A stretch of 64,000 nt of DNA from UBA940 sp964464465 (lineage in GTDB: Bacteria > Bacteroidota > Bacteroidia > Bacteroidales > Rikenellaceae), in contig CAYXGF010000002.1 of the NCBI GenBank assembly GCA_964464465.1, positions 31,185-95,184 of the forward strand, given 5' to 3'. The translations under genes were made by a program, and so were the position numbers. Every line of letters begins with the position of its first letter. Positions within the stretch are counted from its first letter, which is position 1. The notes below the pieces were generated by a model that saw only the letters and a program-made list of their open reading frames with translations, did no database searches and was not told where the DNA came from. Shown here in pieces: positions 33,485-41,367 of this stretch.

Positions 33485-35242
33485 TCAGGGTTTTACCTTG
33501 AAACCTTTCAGTGCAAGCACCTCGATGTCGTCCGTTTCGGTGTCCCTGCGGTATGCGGCGGTTCCGGCTACCGAGGCGTCGATGCCATGTGTGGGCATCG
33601 TGTAGCGGTTTACGGGAGCGTCGGTGACTACTTCGAGTATTATCACGAACTCCTGGCCCGGTTTGACGTTCTCTATCGGTACGGTGACGTCGACGGCCGA
33701 TTTGGGCAGCACGCGCAGCGGAATGGAGGTGCTGGAAACGAATTTGTTCTTGACGGCGATGCGGCACCGGAGTTCGCCTATAATCGGCGTGTAGTGGCGC
33801 GTGTTGTGAATCTTGAATGTGCCTTTGCTCGCGTCGGTCTCCGTAATCAGCGCCCAGTTGCTCGAAGTCGTGCGGCGTATCGACGACATGCGCTCCATGT
33901 TAAGTGGGTCGCTGTTCCATTCTCCGCCCTCGGGATATATCACGGGGCGCCCTTTTTCGAGAGCTTTGAGTGCCAGATACGATTCGTACAGGTTGTAGCC
34001 GTTCGCGGAGTTCTCGGCCAGGGAGAACATTATTACCGACGGATTGTTCTTCGAGCCGTGGTACATGCTCAGTACGCGCTCCTCGTATGCCTTCTGCCAG
34101 TGCGGGTCGTTCGATATGTTGCCGCCTTTTTTGCGCGAGGCGCCCGCCAGGTGCGTGTCTATGTCGGCCTGGTTGCATATGTACATGCCCATGCTGTCGC
34201 ACAGGGCATAGAACTGGCGGCTTTGCGGCCCTCCGGTTATTTTGAGGGTGTTGATGCCTTTCTCTCTGAACCGTTCGATGTCGCGCCTTGCTGTTGCGGC
34301 GTCCGACGGGGTGTACGGCGTCATGTTCACCCTCAGCGGCACTCCGTTGAGGTGAATCACTCCGTCTGTCGTCTCTATGTTGCGGAATCCTATCTGGAAA
34401 GAGAGATATTCGCGGAAACGGCCCTCGTTCTGCGTCTTTATCAGCAGGGTGTACAGGCAAGGCTGCTCGTGGCTCCAAGGCATTATGTCGGCGATGCGGT
34501 CGAAGAAACGCACCGTGTCCTCGCGCCTCATGTCGAGGGTTATGTCCTTGTACGCCTCCGAGACTACCTTGCCGCGCGGGGAGAGCAGCCGGTAATATAC
34601 GCGGTAGTCCTTGGGGTTGAGCATCTGGCTTTTCAGTATGACGCCGAGCGACAGCAATGCGTCTGTGCCCTGTGTGCGGGTGTCGATGAAGATGTCCCTT
34701 ACGCGCACCTTCGGCTGCGCCAGGATGTATGTTTCGCCCTCGATGGCCGGGCGCACCTCCGGCCTGCCGTTTTCCAGCGCCTGCGAGACCGAATTGCGGA
34801 ATACGCGGATGCTTACCGTATTGTTGCCCTCGACGGAGTGTTTCGTCAGGTTGAACTCCGACGGAGTGCTTCCGCTCTGGCTGTAACCGATTCTTTTGCC
34901 GTTCACCCATACCTCGAATGCCGCGGAGACGCGTCCTACGTGCAGGAAAATCTGGCGTTCTATCCAGCTGAACGGCAGTTTGTACGAGGCGGAGAATGTC
35001 ACTGACTCGCCGCCCTGCTCCTCCGTCCAGCCTGTAATAGGTTGAAGGTACGTCGACTTGTGATAGCTTTTTTCGATGGCTTCCTCCTGCGAGGCGTAGC
35101 AGACCACCTCGCCGCGCGGAGGCTCCTTGCCCCACGACAGCGAATCGGGTATCTGCCAGTGGGGTTTCTGTGCCCGGGCGGTGGTGAATATCGTCAGTGC
35201 GAGAAGCACATGCAGCAGTCTTATCTTGATAATCGGATTCAT
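33485..35242 (-). CDS. GH2 (beta-galactosidase-like) homologue, probably catalytically inactive
   Basis: A 585-residue secreted protein (signal peptide to about Ala24, ARA-Q) with an N-terminal galactose-binding-like domain (VWVNGKRIGYSQSGSTPSEF), an Ig-like domain and part of a TIM barrel as in family GH2. Active-site positions are changed: the acid/base motif usually ending SLGNE reads SLAEN (residues 407-411), the ExH metal pair reads DTH (362-364), the conserved NRHE and SHYP histidines are replaced, and the segment that should carry the nucleophile glutamate is missing after YPEGGEWN. Barrel sequence gives way to a beta-rich C-terminal domain. Start ATG chosen at 35242 for the signal peptide; no frameshift is evident. 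Confidence 0.82.
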   Translation of the reverse strand: MNPIIKIRLLHVLLALTIFTTARAQKPHWQIPDSLSWGKEPPRGEVVCYASQEEAIEKSYHKSTYLQPITGWTEEQGGESVTFSASYKLPFSWIERQIFLHVGRVSAAFEVWVNGKRIGYSQSGSTPSEFNLTKHSVEGNNTVSIRVFRNSVSQALENGRPEVRPAIEGETYILAQPKVRVRDIFIDTRTQGTDALLSLGVILKSQMLNPKDYRVYYRLLSPRGKVVSEAYKDITLDMRREDTVRFFDRIADIMPWSHEQPCLYTLLIKTQNEGRFREYLSFQIGFRNIETTDGVIHLNGVPLRVNMTPYTPSDAATARRDIERFREKGINTLKITGGPQSRQFYALCDSMGMYICNQADIDTHLAGASRKKGGNISNDPHWQKAYEERVLSMYHGSKNNPSVIMFSLAENSANGYNLYESYLALKALEKGRPVIYPEGGEWNSDPLNMERMSSIRRTTSSNWALITETDASKGTFKIHNTRHYTPIIGELRCRIAVKNKFVSSTSIPLRVLPKSAVDVTVPIENVKPGQEFVIILEVVTDAPVNRYTMPTHGIDASVAGTAAYRRDTETDDIEVLALKGFKVKP

Positions 35243-35265
35243 TTCGGCTTTAACGGAAAAGTTCG

Positions 35266-35273
35266 TATTTTTG
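35266..35273 (+). promoter_or_regulatory. -7 box TATTTTTG for the HsdR-N gene
   Basis: A perfect TAnnTTTG with a predicted start near 35280, 36-57 bases before the candidate ATGs. The -33 position has only TTCG. It lies in the divergent gap with the GH2-like gene. Confidence 0.45.
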
Positions 35274-35336
35274 CGGTTGCCGTATTCCGGCATTCGGTTC
35301 GGCGCGTTAAAGATAATGATTTTTTCACAAAACTGC

Positions 35337-35783
35337 ATGAACGGATATCCTAAACTCGATTTTCCTGCACCCCGGCTGCGCGTAAAGCGTAATCTGGACG
35401 GGCGTCTGTCGGTGTGGGATTCGTTGCGCGGATGTTTTCTGGTGCTCACGCCCGAGGAGTGGGTGCGCCGTCATCTGATAGAGTGGCTCGTCGGCTACGG
35501 AGTGCCGCCGGGAAATATATGTCAGGAGTATCCTGTCGACATGAGCGGCGCGGCGCAGAGGGCCGATGTGGTCGTTGTCGGCAAGGATGCCGCGCCTCTG
35601 CTTCTTGTGGAGTGCAAGGCCGCGGACGTGAAGATAGATGCCGGTGTATGGGACCAGGCCGTCAGGTATAATTCGGTTGTGGATGCGCGGTATGTGATGC
35701 TTACCAACGGAAGAACGCATTATGTCTACGAGCGCCGCGCCGATGGTTATGCGGCGCTCGCAACATTGCCGCGGTTATTCTGA
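35337..35783 (+). CDS. Orphan type I restriction HsdR N-terminal (PD-(D/E)XK) domain protein
   Basis: A 148-residue protein made only of the nuclease domain found at the N-terminus of type I restriction R subunits: LTPEEWVRRHLIEWL at about residue 33, the catalytic Asp in QRADVVVV near residue 75 and LLLVECKA near 90 (ExK), with VWDQAVRYN and YVMLTNGRTHYVY. There is no helicase, HsdM or HsdS nearby, so this is not a complete restriction system; small stand-alone homologues are common in Bacteroidetes and their job is unknown. The ATG at 35316 is an alternative start. Its end overlaps the convergent mutarotase gene by 9 bases. Confidence 0.85.
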   Translation: MNGYPKLDFPAPRLRVKRNLDGRLSVWDSLRGCFLVLTPEEWVRRHLIEWLVGYGVPPGNICQEYPVDMSGAAQRADVVVVGKDAAPLLLVECKAADVKIDAGVWDQAVRYNSVVDARYVMLTNGRTHYVYERRADGYAALATLPRLF

Positions 35784-36827
35784 CACGGAGAAGCCGTAGA
35801 CTGTTTTCTGTATGTACATCTCGCCGCTACGCAGTATCTGCGACGGGAATCCGGAGTGATTGACCGCGTCCGGAAATCCCTGGCACTCGATTGCTACGCC
35901 GTCGTGGTTCGCATATCTTTTTCCGCTCTTGTTTTCGGGCGTTCCTTGCAGGAAATTGCCCGTGTAAATCTGTACTCCGGGCTGCGAGGAGAGTATCTCC
36001 ACCTTCCGGCCTGACTCCCTGTGAAAGAGCGAGCCTACCCGGCCCAGGATGTTCCTGCGCCATCCGTCCACCGCCCAGCAGTGGTCGTATCCTCCGACCT
36101 GGCGCATGAAGTCGAAATCCGAGTCTATGTCCCGGCCTATCGTTTTCGCGGTCCGGAAATCCATCGGCGTGCCCTCTACCGTAACTATCTCGCCGGTGGG
36201 AATCTGCACGCTGTCGTTCATAAGGAAGTGTCCGCAGTCGAGTTGCAGTTCGTGTCCCAGAACGGAGCCGCTGTCGTGTCCCGCCAGATTGAGATACAGG
36301 TGCGATGTCAGATTTACCACTGTCGCCGAATCGCATGCCGCCGCATATGTTATTTCCAGACGGTGGTCGTCGTCCCAGTAGAACGAGGCCTCCACGTCCA
36401 GTTCACCCGGATAACCCTGGTCGCCGTCGGCGCTGGTGAGCGAGAATACCACCCTGTTCTGCTCGGTGCGCGAGTCCCAGATGCGCGAGCCGAAGCCGGA
36501 TACTCCGCCGTGCAGATGGTTTGGCGGGTTGTTCTGGGCCAGGGCGTACTGTCTGCCGTCGAGCGAGAACCGTCCTCCGGCTATTCTGTTCGCATAGCGG
36601 CCGACGCTCTTGCCCATAGCCGCACCCTCCGTCAGATAGCTCTGCCAGTCGCCGTATCCGAGCGCCACGTCCGCCAGAATTCCGGCACGGTCCGGTACGC
36701 ATATGCCGGTTATCGACGCCCCTATGTTGGTGAGCCTTACCGAGGAGCCGTCCGCGGAGCGGAGCGTGTATGCTATCACCGCCGCTCCTTCGGGCGTGAA
36801 TCCCCAGATGTGCTGTTCTATTTCCAT
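35775..36827 (-). CDS. galM: Galactose mutarotase (aldose 1-epimerase)
   Basis: Interconverts alpha and beta anomers of galactose and other aldoses. The 350-residue protein has the GalM motifs NRIAGGRFSLDG near residue 80, NNPPNHLHGG near residue 95, NLTSHLYLNLAG (catalytic-site histidine region) near 172, GGYDHCWAV near 240 and SSQPGVQIYTGNFL near 285, with a glutamate in VAIECQGFPDAVNH near 312. No signal peptide is seen, so it is cytosolic. It overlaps the nucleotidyltransferase gene by 10 bases, forming a two-gene operon. Confidence 0.95.
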   Translation of the reverse strand: MEIEQHIWGFTPEGAAVIAYTLRSADGSSVRLTNIGASITGICVPDRAGILADVALGYGDWQSYLTEGAAMGKSVGRYANRIAGGRFSLDGRQYALAQNNPPNHLHGGVSGFGSRIWDSRTEQNRVVFSLTSADGDQGYPGELDVEASFYWDDDHRLEITYAAACDSATVVNLTSHLYLNLAGHDSGSVLGHELQLDCGHFLMNDSVQIPTGEIVTVEGTPMDFRTAKTIGRDIDSDFDFMRQVGGYDHCWAVDGWRRNILGRVGSLFHRESGRKVEILSSQPGVQIYTGNFLQGTPENKSGKRYANHDGVAIECQGFPDAVNHSGFPSQILRSGEMYIQKTVYGFSVSE

Positions 36828-37729
36828 AATTTCTCAGGATACTCTCCCGCCTGAACCAGAGCGGCGATGTCAGCCACCACTTTCGGACGGTCCTGCTTGT
36901 ATGTCACTCCGAACCAGCGGGCGTCGCTTTTGAGAACCTTCATTTCCGAAATGCCTTTGCCTATCAGGTAGTTGACCATTGTTGGAATGTAGAACTCGGC
37001 TTTCGGGTTGGAGATGTTCTCAGTGAGGAATGTCTTGAAATACTCCTTGCTGTGTCCGAAATAGTCGGGCGTGAATCCGAACAGGTTCATGGATACCGGC
37101 GTATCGTCCGGCAGGGGATTCATTCCGTCGTTCTCGTCCTTGAACATTATCTGTCCGTCGATGCGTTCTATGCTGGTGCGCTCGACCATCGATACGAGAT
37201 TGGAGTTCTCGTCCACGCTGCACACGCCGCGCGATACCGAGCCGTTCTCGGACAGGGTGTTGCTCACGCAGTATCCCACCATGCAGTATTTGTCCTTCTG
37301 TCCTTCGAGGCTGCGCAGATAGCTGGCGATTGTGGCGTATGCGTCGCGGCCGTAGAAGTCGTCGGCGTTGATTACGGCGAATGGAGTGTCGATGACCTCC
37401 TCGGCCATCATCACCGCGTGGTTCGTGCCCCACGGTTTCACTCTGTCGGCCGGAAGGGTGAATCCCTCGGGCAGAATGTCGAGCTCCTGAAATACGAAGT
37501 CTACCTCTATTTGGCCACCGAAGCGCTGCGGGGTGAACACCTCGCGGAACTCCTTCTCGAAAGAGTGGCGGATGACGAACACCACCTTGCCGAACCCGGC
37601 GCGTATGGCGTCGTATATCGAGTAGTCGATGATTGCTTCTCCCGACGGTCCTACGCCGTCCATTTGTTTAAGTGAGCCGTAGCGCGAACCCATGCCTGCG
37701 GCCAGAACCAGAAGTGTAGGTTTTGACAT
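36818..37729 (-). CDS. Sugar nucleotidyltransferase (NTP-transferase family)
   Basis: A 303-residue cytosolic protein with the nucleotidyltransferase Rossmann-like fold. The signature LVLAAGMGSRYGSLKQM at residues 7-23 matches G-x-G-[TS]-R-[FLY]; VINADDFYG near residue 118 contains the metal-binding aspartates. Downstream parts (MNLFGFTPDYF, ARWFGVTYKQDRPKV) are typical of a Bacteroidetes clade often annotated as glucose-1-phosphate uridylyl- or thymidylyltransferase-like, but the sugar and nucleotide cannot be assigned. It is coupled to galM, suggesting hexose metabolism. Confidence 0.88.
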   Translation of the reverse strand: MSKPTLLVLAAGMGSRYGSLKQMDGVGPSGEAIIDYSIYDAIRAGFGKVVFVIRHSFEKEFREVFTPQRFGGQIEVDFVFQELDILPEGFTLPADRVKPWGTNHAVMMAEEVIDTPFAVINADDFYGRDAYATIASYLRSLEGQKDKYCMVGYCVSNTLSENGSVSRGVCSVDENSNLVSMVERTSIERIDGQIMFKDENDGMNPLPDDTPVSMNLFGFTPDYFGHSKEYFKTFLTENISNPKAEFYIPTMVNYLIGKGISEMKVLKSDARWFGVTYKQDRPKVVADIAALVQAGEYPEKLWK

Positions 37730-37782
37730 AATAAAATATCGTTTTGAATGTTATTGTATTCGACAAAAATTGTGAAACACGA

Positions 37783-37790
37783 CAAAGTTA
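37783..37790 (-). promoter_or_regulatory. -7 box TAACTTTG for the nucleotidyltransferase-galM operon
   Basis: A perfect TAnnTTTG on the minus strand, predicted start near 37776, leader about 47 bases. It is arranged back to back with the promoter at 37850 and an inverted repeat lies between them. Confidence 0.55.
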
Positions 37791-37807
37791 AGACATAAAT
37801 TCGGTTT

Positions 37808-37832
37808 GGCGAAATAAATCGGTTTTTTCGCC
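37808..37832. repeat. Inverted repeat between divergent promoters
   Basis: GGCGAAA (37808-37814) and TTTCGCC (37826-37832) form a perfect 7-bp palindrome with an 11-base spacer. It sits between the -7 boxes of the two divergent transcription units, where a regulator binding site or an RNA hairpin would be placed. Function is inferred from position only. Confidence 0.4.
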
Positions 37833-37849
37833 GATAAGTAATTTATTCG

Positions 37850-37857
37850 TACCTTTG
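37850..37857 (+). promoter_or_regulatory. -7 box TACCTTTG upstream of the structured leader
   Basis: A perfect TAnnTTTG; transcription would start about 37862-37864, exactly where the foldable region begins. The -33 region is T-rich but lacks a clean TTTG. Confidence 0.55.
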
Positions 37858-37860
37858 GCT

Positions 37861-37954
37861 GTCGCCTTGGATACTCCGCCCCGGCAACACAAGCTGGCAA
37901 TACCTGCTTCATGATGTCCGGCAGGACCGTATCCATGGCCTTGTGTGAGGCGTC
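37861..37954 (+). ncRNA. Predicted structured leader or small RNA, family not recognised
   Basis: Starting at the predicted transcript start, the sequence can fold into a closed multi-branched structure. GTCGCCT (37861-37867) pairs with AGGCGTC (37948-37954) with one mismatch. T-GGATAC (37868-37874) pairs with GTATCC-A (37929-37935). Inside are two hairpins: CCGGC-AACACAA-GCTGG (37881-37897, one G-U pair) and GTCC-GGCA-GGAC (37916-37927). It ends 17 bases before the M23 gene ATG. It lacks the GGAA loop and flanking bases of SRP RNA and does not match riboswitch classes I know. Confidence 0.4.
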
Positions 37955-37971
37955 AAAAGTATTGAATCTCT

Positions 37972-38844
37972 ATGGAAAGTAATAGAAACGGAAAATCATC
38001 GTGGTGGCGTTCGGTCTCGGACAGACGCCGGCTGAGCGTGCGTTCGGTCGCGGACGACAGCGAAAACTGGTATATATATATAAGTCCGCTCAGGGCTGTG
38101 GCTGCGTTGGCGGCTTTCGTGCTGGTGGTGTTCTTCGGTATGCTGGGGCTTGTGGCCTACACCCCGATTCTCGATTTGATACCTGGCTCTCCGGGCGGCA
38201 GGGCGCGCGGGGAACTTATAGAGAACATAATGCGTCTGGACTCTCTCGAACGCGAGATGAAACACCTTATGGTGTACAGCGACAACATATCCCTCATCAT
38301 GGAGGGAAAGACGCCGGTGGTCAGGGACGTATCGCGTGCCGGAGACTCGGTGACAATCGGAGGCCGCAGTAGTGTGGTTGCTTCGGCAGCCGATTCCGCG
38401 CTGAGGGCGCAGATGGAGGGGGATGGCCCTTATTCTCTCTCCTCGTCCGCCGTCACGGACCGTGGTCTGGCCCTGGATTTGGTTCCGCCGGTTCACGGCG
38501 TCGTAGGTTCGTCTTTCGACCCCCGGTCGGGACGCTACGGCGTGGAGGTGATAACGGCGGGCGGACAGCAGGTGGTGGCTGTCAAGGACGGAACCGTGAT
38601 AGAGAGCGTGTGGTCGCCCGAGGGCGGTTACATACTCCATGTGCAGCATGCCAATAACCTGGTCTCAGTTTACAAACATAATTCCATTATACACAAACAT
38701 GTGGGCGAGCGCGTGCGCGGCGGCGAAATCATAGGCGCCACGGCCGAGCACGGCGAAGAACAGGAGATGGAGCAGCAGCCTTTCGGCTTCGAGCTGTGGT
38801 ACAACGGCACGGCTGTGGACCCGCAGGGATATATAGTATTTTAA
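37972..38844 (+). CDS. Degenerate LytM/M23-domain membrane protein
   Basis: A 290-residue protein with a basic cytoplasmic N-terminus, one membrane span (about residues 40-65, VAALAAFVLVVFFGMLGLVAY), a helical linker and a C-terminal periplasmic LytM domain (residues about 175-290). The fold signs are present (VVAVKDGTVIESVWSPEGGYILHVQHANNLVSVYKH, VGERVRGGEIIG), but zinc ligands are lost: the HxxxD motif reads RYGVE and the HxH before ELW reads FGF. It should therefore not hydrolyse peptidoglycan itself and may activate an amidase, as EnvC or NlpD do. dxr follows after 12 bases. Confidence 0.87.
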   Translation: MESNRNGKSSWWRSVSDRRRLSVRSVADDSENWYIYISPLRAVAALAAFVLVVFFGMLGLVAYTPILDLIPGSPGGRARGELIENIMRLDSLEREMKHLMVYSDNISLIMEGKTPVVRDVSRAGDSVTIGGRSSVVASAADSALRAQMEGDGPYSLSSSAVTDRGLALDLVPPVHGVVGSSFDPRSGRYGVEVITAGGQQVVAVKDGTVIESVWSPEGGYILHVQHANNLVSVYKHNSIIHKHVGERVRGGEIIGATAEHGEEQEMEQQPFGFELWYNGTAVDPQGYIVF

Positions 38845-38856
38845 AGAACGCACGCA

Positions 38857-40020
38857 ATGAAACAACGTATAGCGCTTCTCGGTTCTACCGGCTCCATCGG
38901 GTGTCAGACACTCGATGTGGTGCGCAGACATCCGGATAATTTCACAGTCGAGACACTGACGGCCGGCCGCTCATGGCAGACGCTGGCCTCGCAGGCGCGG
39001 GAGTTCGGACCTGACAGCGTGGTGATTGCCGACCGGAGTTTCTATCCTCAGCTTCGTGATGCCCTGGCGGATTTGCCGGTCAAGGTGTATGCGGGCGACG
39101 ATGCCGTGAGGCAGGTGGCCGGGCAGGGCAATGTGGACACGGTGGTCAATGCGATAGTCGGTTATGCCGGTCTGGAACCGACGGTGGAGGCTGTCAGGTG
39201 CGGCAAGAAACTCGCGCTTGCCAACAAGGAGAGTCTGGTGGTTGCCGGACAGACGGTGATGGAGCTCGCCAGGCAGAACAAGGCTCCGCTTCTGCCGATA
39301 GACTCGGAGCACTCGGCCATATTGCAGTGTCTCGTGGGTGAGAGTTCCGAAATCAAGAGACTGATAATCACTGCATCGGGCGGCGCACTGCGCGATGTGC
39401 CCGTATCGCGCCTCGCCTCTGTCACTCCGGAGGATGCACTCCGGCATCCCAATTGGAGTATGGGTGCGAAGATAACGATAGATTCGGCGACCATGGTGAA
39501 CAAGGGGTTCGAGGTAATCGAGGCGCACCATCTGTTCGGTGTGCCTGCCGGGAAGATAGATGTCACGCTTCACGCCCAGTCCATCGTGCACTCGATGGTC
39601 GAGTTCGAGGACGGAGCCATCAAGGCCCAGATGGGGGCGCCCGACATGCGTATTCCGATACAGTATGCGCTGATGTTCCCGCAAAGGCCCCCGCTGCCGG
39701 ATTCGAGGTTCGATTTCGGGGAGATGCTGTCGCTGACCTTCCAGCCTGTGGACAGGCAGAGGTATCCGGCTCTCGATATGGCGTACGACTGCCTTGTGCG
39801 CGGCGGCAACAGGGGATGTGTGATGAACGGGGCCAACGAGGTAGCCGTTGCGGCGTTTCTGGCCGGGAAAATCGGATTCACGGATATCGTCCGCACGATA
39901 GAGTATGCGCTGTGCAGGGTGGAGTTTGCCGCCGAGATGTCGCTGGATGACTACCGGGAGTGCAACGCGGAGTCGAGAGCGGTGGCTGAGGAGTTCGTAG
40001 AGAAAACAGGAAAAAGATAG
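38857..40020 (+). CDS. dxr: 1-deoxy-D-xylulose 5-phosphate reductoisomerase
   Basis: Second enzyme of the MEP isoprenoid pathway, using NADPH and a divalent metal. The 387-residue protein has the NADPH motif LLGSTGSIGCQTLDV at residues 7-21, LANKESLV near 125, metal and substrate motifs PIDSEHSAI near 148, TASGGALRD near 173 and NGANEVAV near 325. Its stop is directly followed by the rseP ATG, so the two are translationally coupled, an arrangement also found around dxr and rseP in other bacteria. Confidence 0.97.
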   Translation: MKQRIALLGSTGSIGCQTLDVVRRHPDNFTVETLTAGRSWQTLASQAREFGPDSVVIADRSFYPQLRDALADLPVKVYAGDDAVRQVAGQGNVDTVVNAIVGYAGLEPTVEAVRCGKKLALANKESLVVAGQTVMELARQNKAPLLPIDSEHSAILQCLVGESSEIKRLIITASGGALRDVPVSRLASVTPEDALRHPNWSMGAKITIDSATMVNKGFEVIEAHHLFGVPAGKIDVTLHAQSIVHSMVEFEDGAIKAQMGAPDMRIPIQYALMFPQRPPLPDSRFDFGEMLSLTFQPVDRQRYPALDMAYDCLVRGGNRGCVMNGANEVAVAAFLAGKIGFTDIVRTIEYALCRVEFAAEMSLDDYRECNAESRAVAEEFVEKTGKR

Positions 40021-41355
40021 ATGATGGAGATTTTTATCAAGGTTGTTCAGTTTGTGGCAAGTCTGTCGCTGCTGATATTGATTCATGAGTTCGGGCATTT
40101 TCTTTTCGCCCGACTGTTCAGGATTCGGGTGGAGAAGTTCTATCTGTTTTTCGATCCGTGGTTTTCGCTGTTCAAGTTCCGGCGCGGCGATACGGAGTAC
40201 GGAATCGGATGGCTGCCGCTGGGCGGATACTGCAAGATTTCGGGAATGATAGACGAAAGCATGGACCGCGAGCAGATGGCCCGTCCGCCGCAGCCCTACG
40301 AGTTCCGCAGCAAACCGGCGTGGCAGCGTCTGCTGGTTATGGTCGGCGGAGTGCTCATGAATGTGATTCTTGCCTGTGTGGTGTATATGGGCATGAGCTA
40401 TGTCTGGGGAGATACGTATGTCTCCAACCGGGACTTGAAGTGGGGATATGCCTACAATGAACTGGCCCGCGAGATAGGATTCGAGGACGGCGACAGGATT
40501 CTTGCCGTCGACGGCGACGCTGTGGACGATTTCTCGAAGATATACCCGAAGATTGTGATAGACAGAGCATCCTCGGTGACCGTTCTGCGCGGAGACGATA
40601 CGGTGAACATAGATATTCCGGCGGAGTATACGTCCAGGATGTTGGAGAGTCCCGATTTCATGACGCCGCAGATACCTTTCATCGTGGCGCAGGTTCTGGA
40701 AGACGGCGCGGCCGGGAGTGCCGGCATAAGAACTGGTGATACGCTGATAGCGTTCAACGGCCGTCCGATGCGTTTTGTCGGGCAGTGGCGCGACGCGTTT
40801 GCGGAGAACAAGGGGTGTTGGGTGGATGTGACCGTGGCACGCGACAGCGCCGGCGTGGAAGTGGTCCGCAATCTGCAAGTCGAGGTGTCGGAGGACGGTA
40901 TGATAGGCGTTGGGCTGGCCGGTCTGGGTACCGTCATACCTGTCAGGGAGCGCAGTTACACCTTCCTGCAATCCATCCCTGCCGGATTCAGACGCACCGG
41001 CGCGGAAATCAGCGGGTACTGGAAGCAGGTGAAACTGATATTCAATCCCCGCACGGAGGCATACAAATCGCTGGGCGGTTTTCTGGCCATCGGCAGCATC
41101 TTCCCGGAGCATTGGAGCTGGGAGCGTTTTTGGAGTCTTACGGCGATGTTGTCCATCGTTCTGGCGGTGATGAATTTGCTGCCTATCCCGGGTCTGGACG
41201 GCGGACATGTGATGTTCCTGCTCTATGAGGTCGTCACGCGCCGCAAGCCGAGCGACAAGTTTCTGGAATATGCCCAGATGGTCGGCATGGCCATTTTGTT
41301 CCTGCTGCTGATTTACGCCAACGGCAACGACATATACAGGTTTTTCATAAAATAA
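40021..41355 (+). CDS. rseP: RIP metalloprotease RseP (site-2 protease family)
   Basis: Intramembrane zinc protease that cleaves anti-sigma factors or leftover signal peptides. The 444-residue protein has the zinc motif HEFGH at residues 22-26 in the first membrane span, two PDZ-like regions (the second around LEDGAAGSAGIRTGDTLIAF, residues about 222-242) and the third-ligand motif NLLPIPGLDGGHV near residue 387. Four membrane segments are predicted. A second ATG at 40024 is an alternative start. It sits between dxr and radA. Confidence 0.95.
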   Translation: MMEIFIKVVQFVASLSLLILIHEFGHFLFARLFRIRVEKFYLFFDPWFSLFKFRRGDTEYGIGWLPLGGYCKISGMIDESMDREQMARPPQPYEFRSKPAWQRLLVMVGGVLMNVILACVVYMGMSYVWGDTYVSNRDLKWGYAYNELAREIGFEDGDRILAVDGDAVDDFSKIYPKIVIDRASSVTVLRGDDTVNIDIPAEYTSRMLESPDFMTPQIPFIVAQVLEDGAAGSAGIRTGDTLIAFNGRPMRFVGQWRDAFAENKGCWVDVTVARDSAGVEVVRNLQVEVSEDGMIGVGLAGLGTVIPVRERSYTFLQSIPAGFRRTGAEISGYWKQVKLIFNPRTEAYKSLGGFLAIGSIFPEHWSWERFWSLTAMLSIVLAVMNLLPIPGLDGGHVMFLLYEVVTRRKPSDKFLEYAQMVGMAILFLLLIYANGNDIYRFFIK

Positions 41356-41367
41356 CACTTCCGTACC

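Noticed and set aside
32663..35005. A 780-codon open frame on the plus strand
   Set aside because: It is antisense to the CapA-like and GH2-like genes; composition is biased (Val, Arg, Tyr, Cys) and no family motif is visible.
35337..35783. Type I restriction-modification system
   Set aside because: Only the small nuclease domain is present; no HsdR helicase part, HsdM or HsdS gene lies nearby.
37751..37936. A 61-codon minus-strand frame in the gap before the LytM gene
   Set aside because: It overlaps the divergent promoters, the palindrome and the foldable region, and shows no conserved features.
37861..37954. Signal recognition particle RNA
   Set aside because: The hairpin loop is GGCA rather than GGAA, and the flanking CAGG / AGCAG bases of the SRP core are missing.
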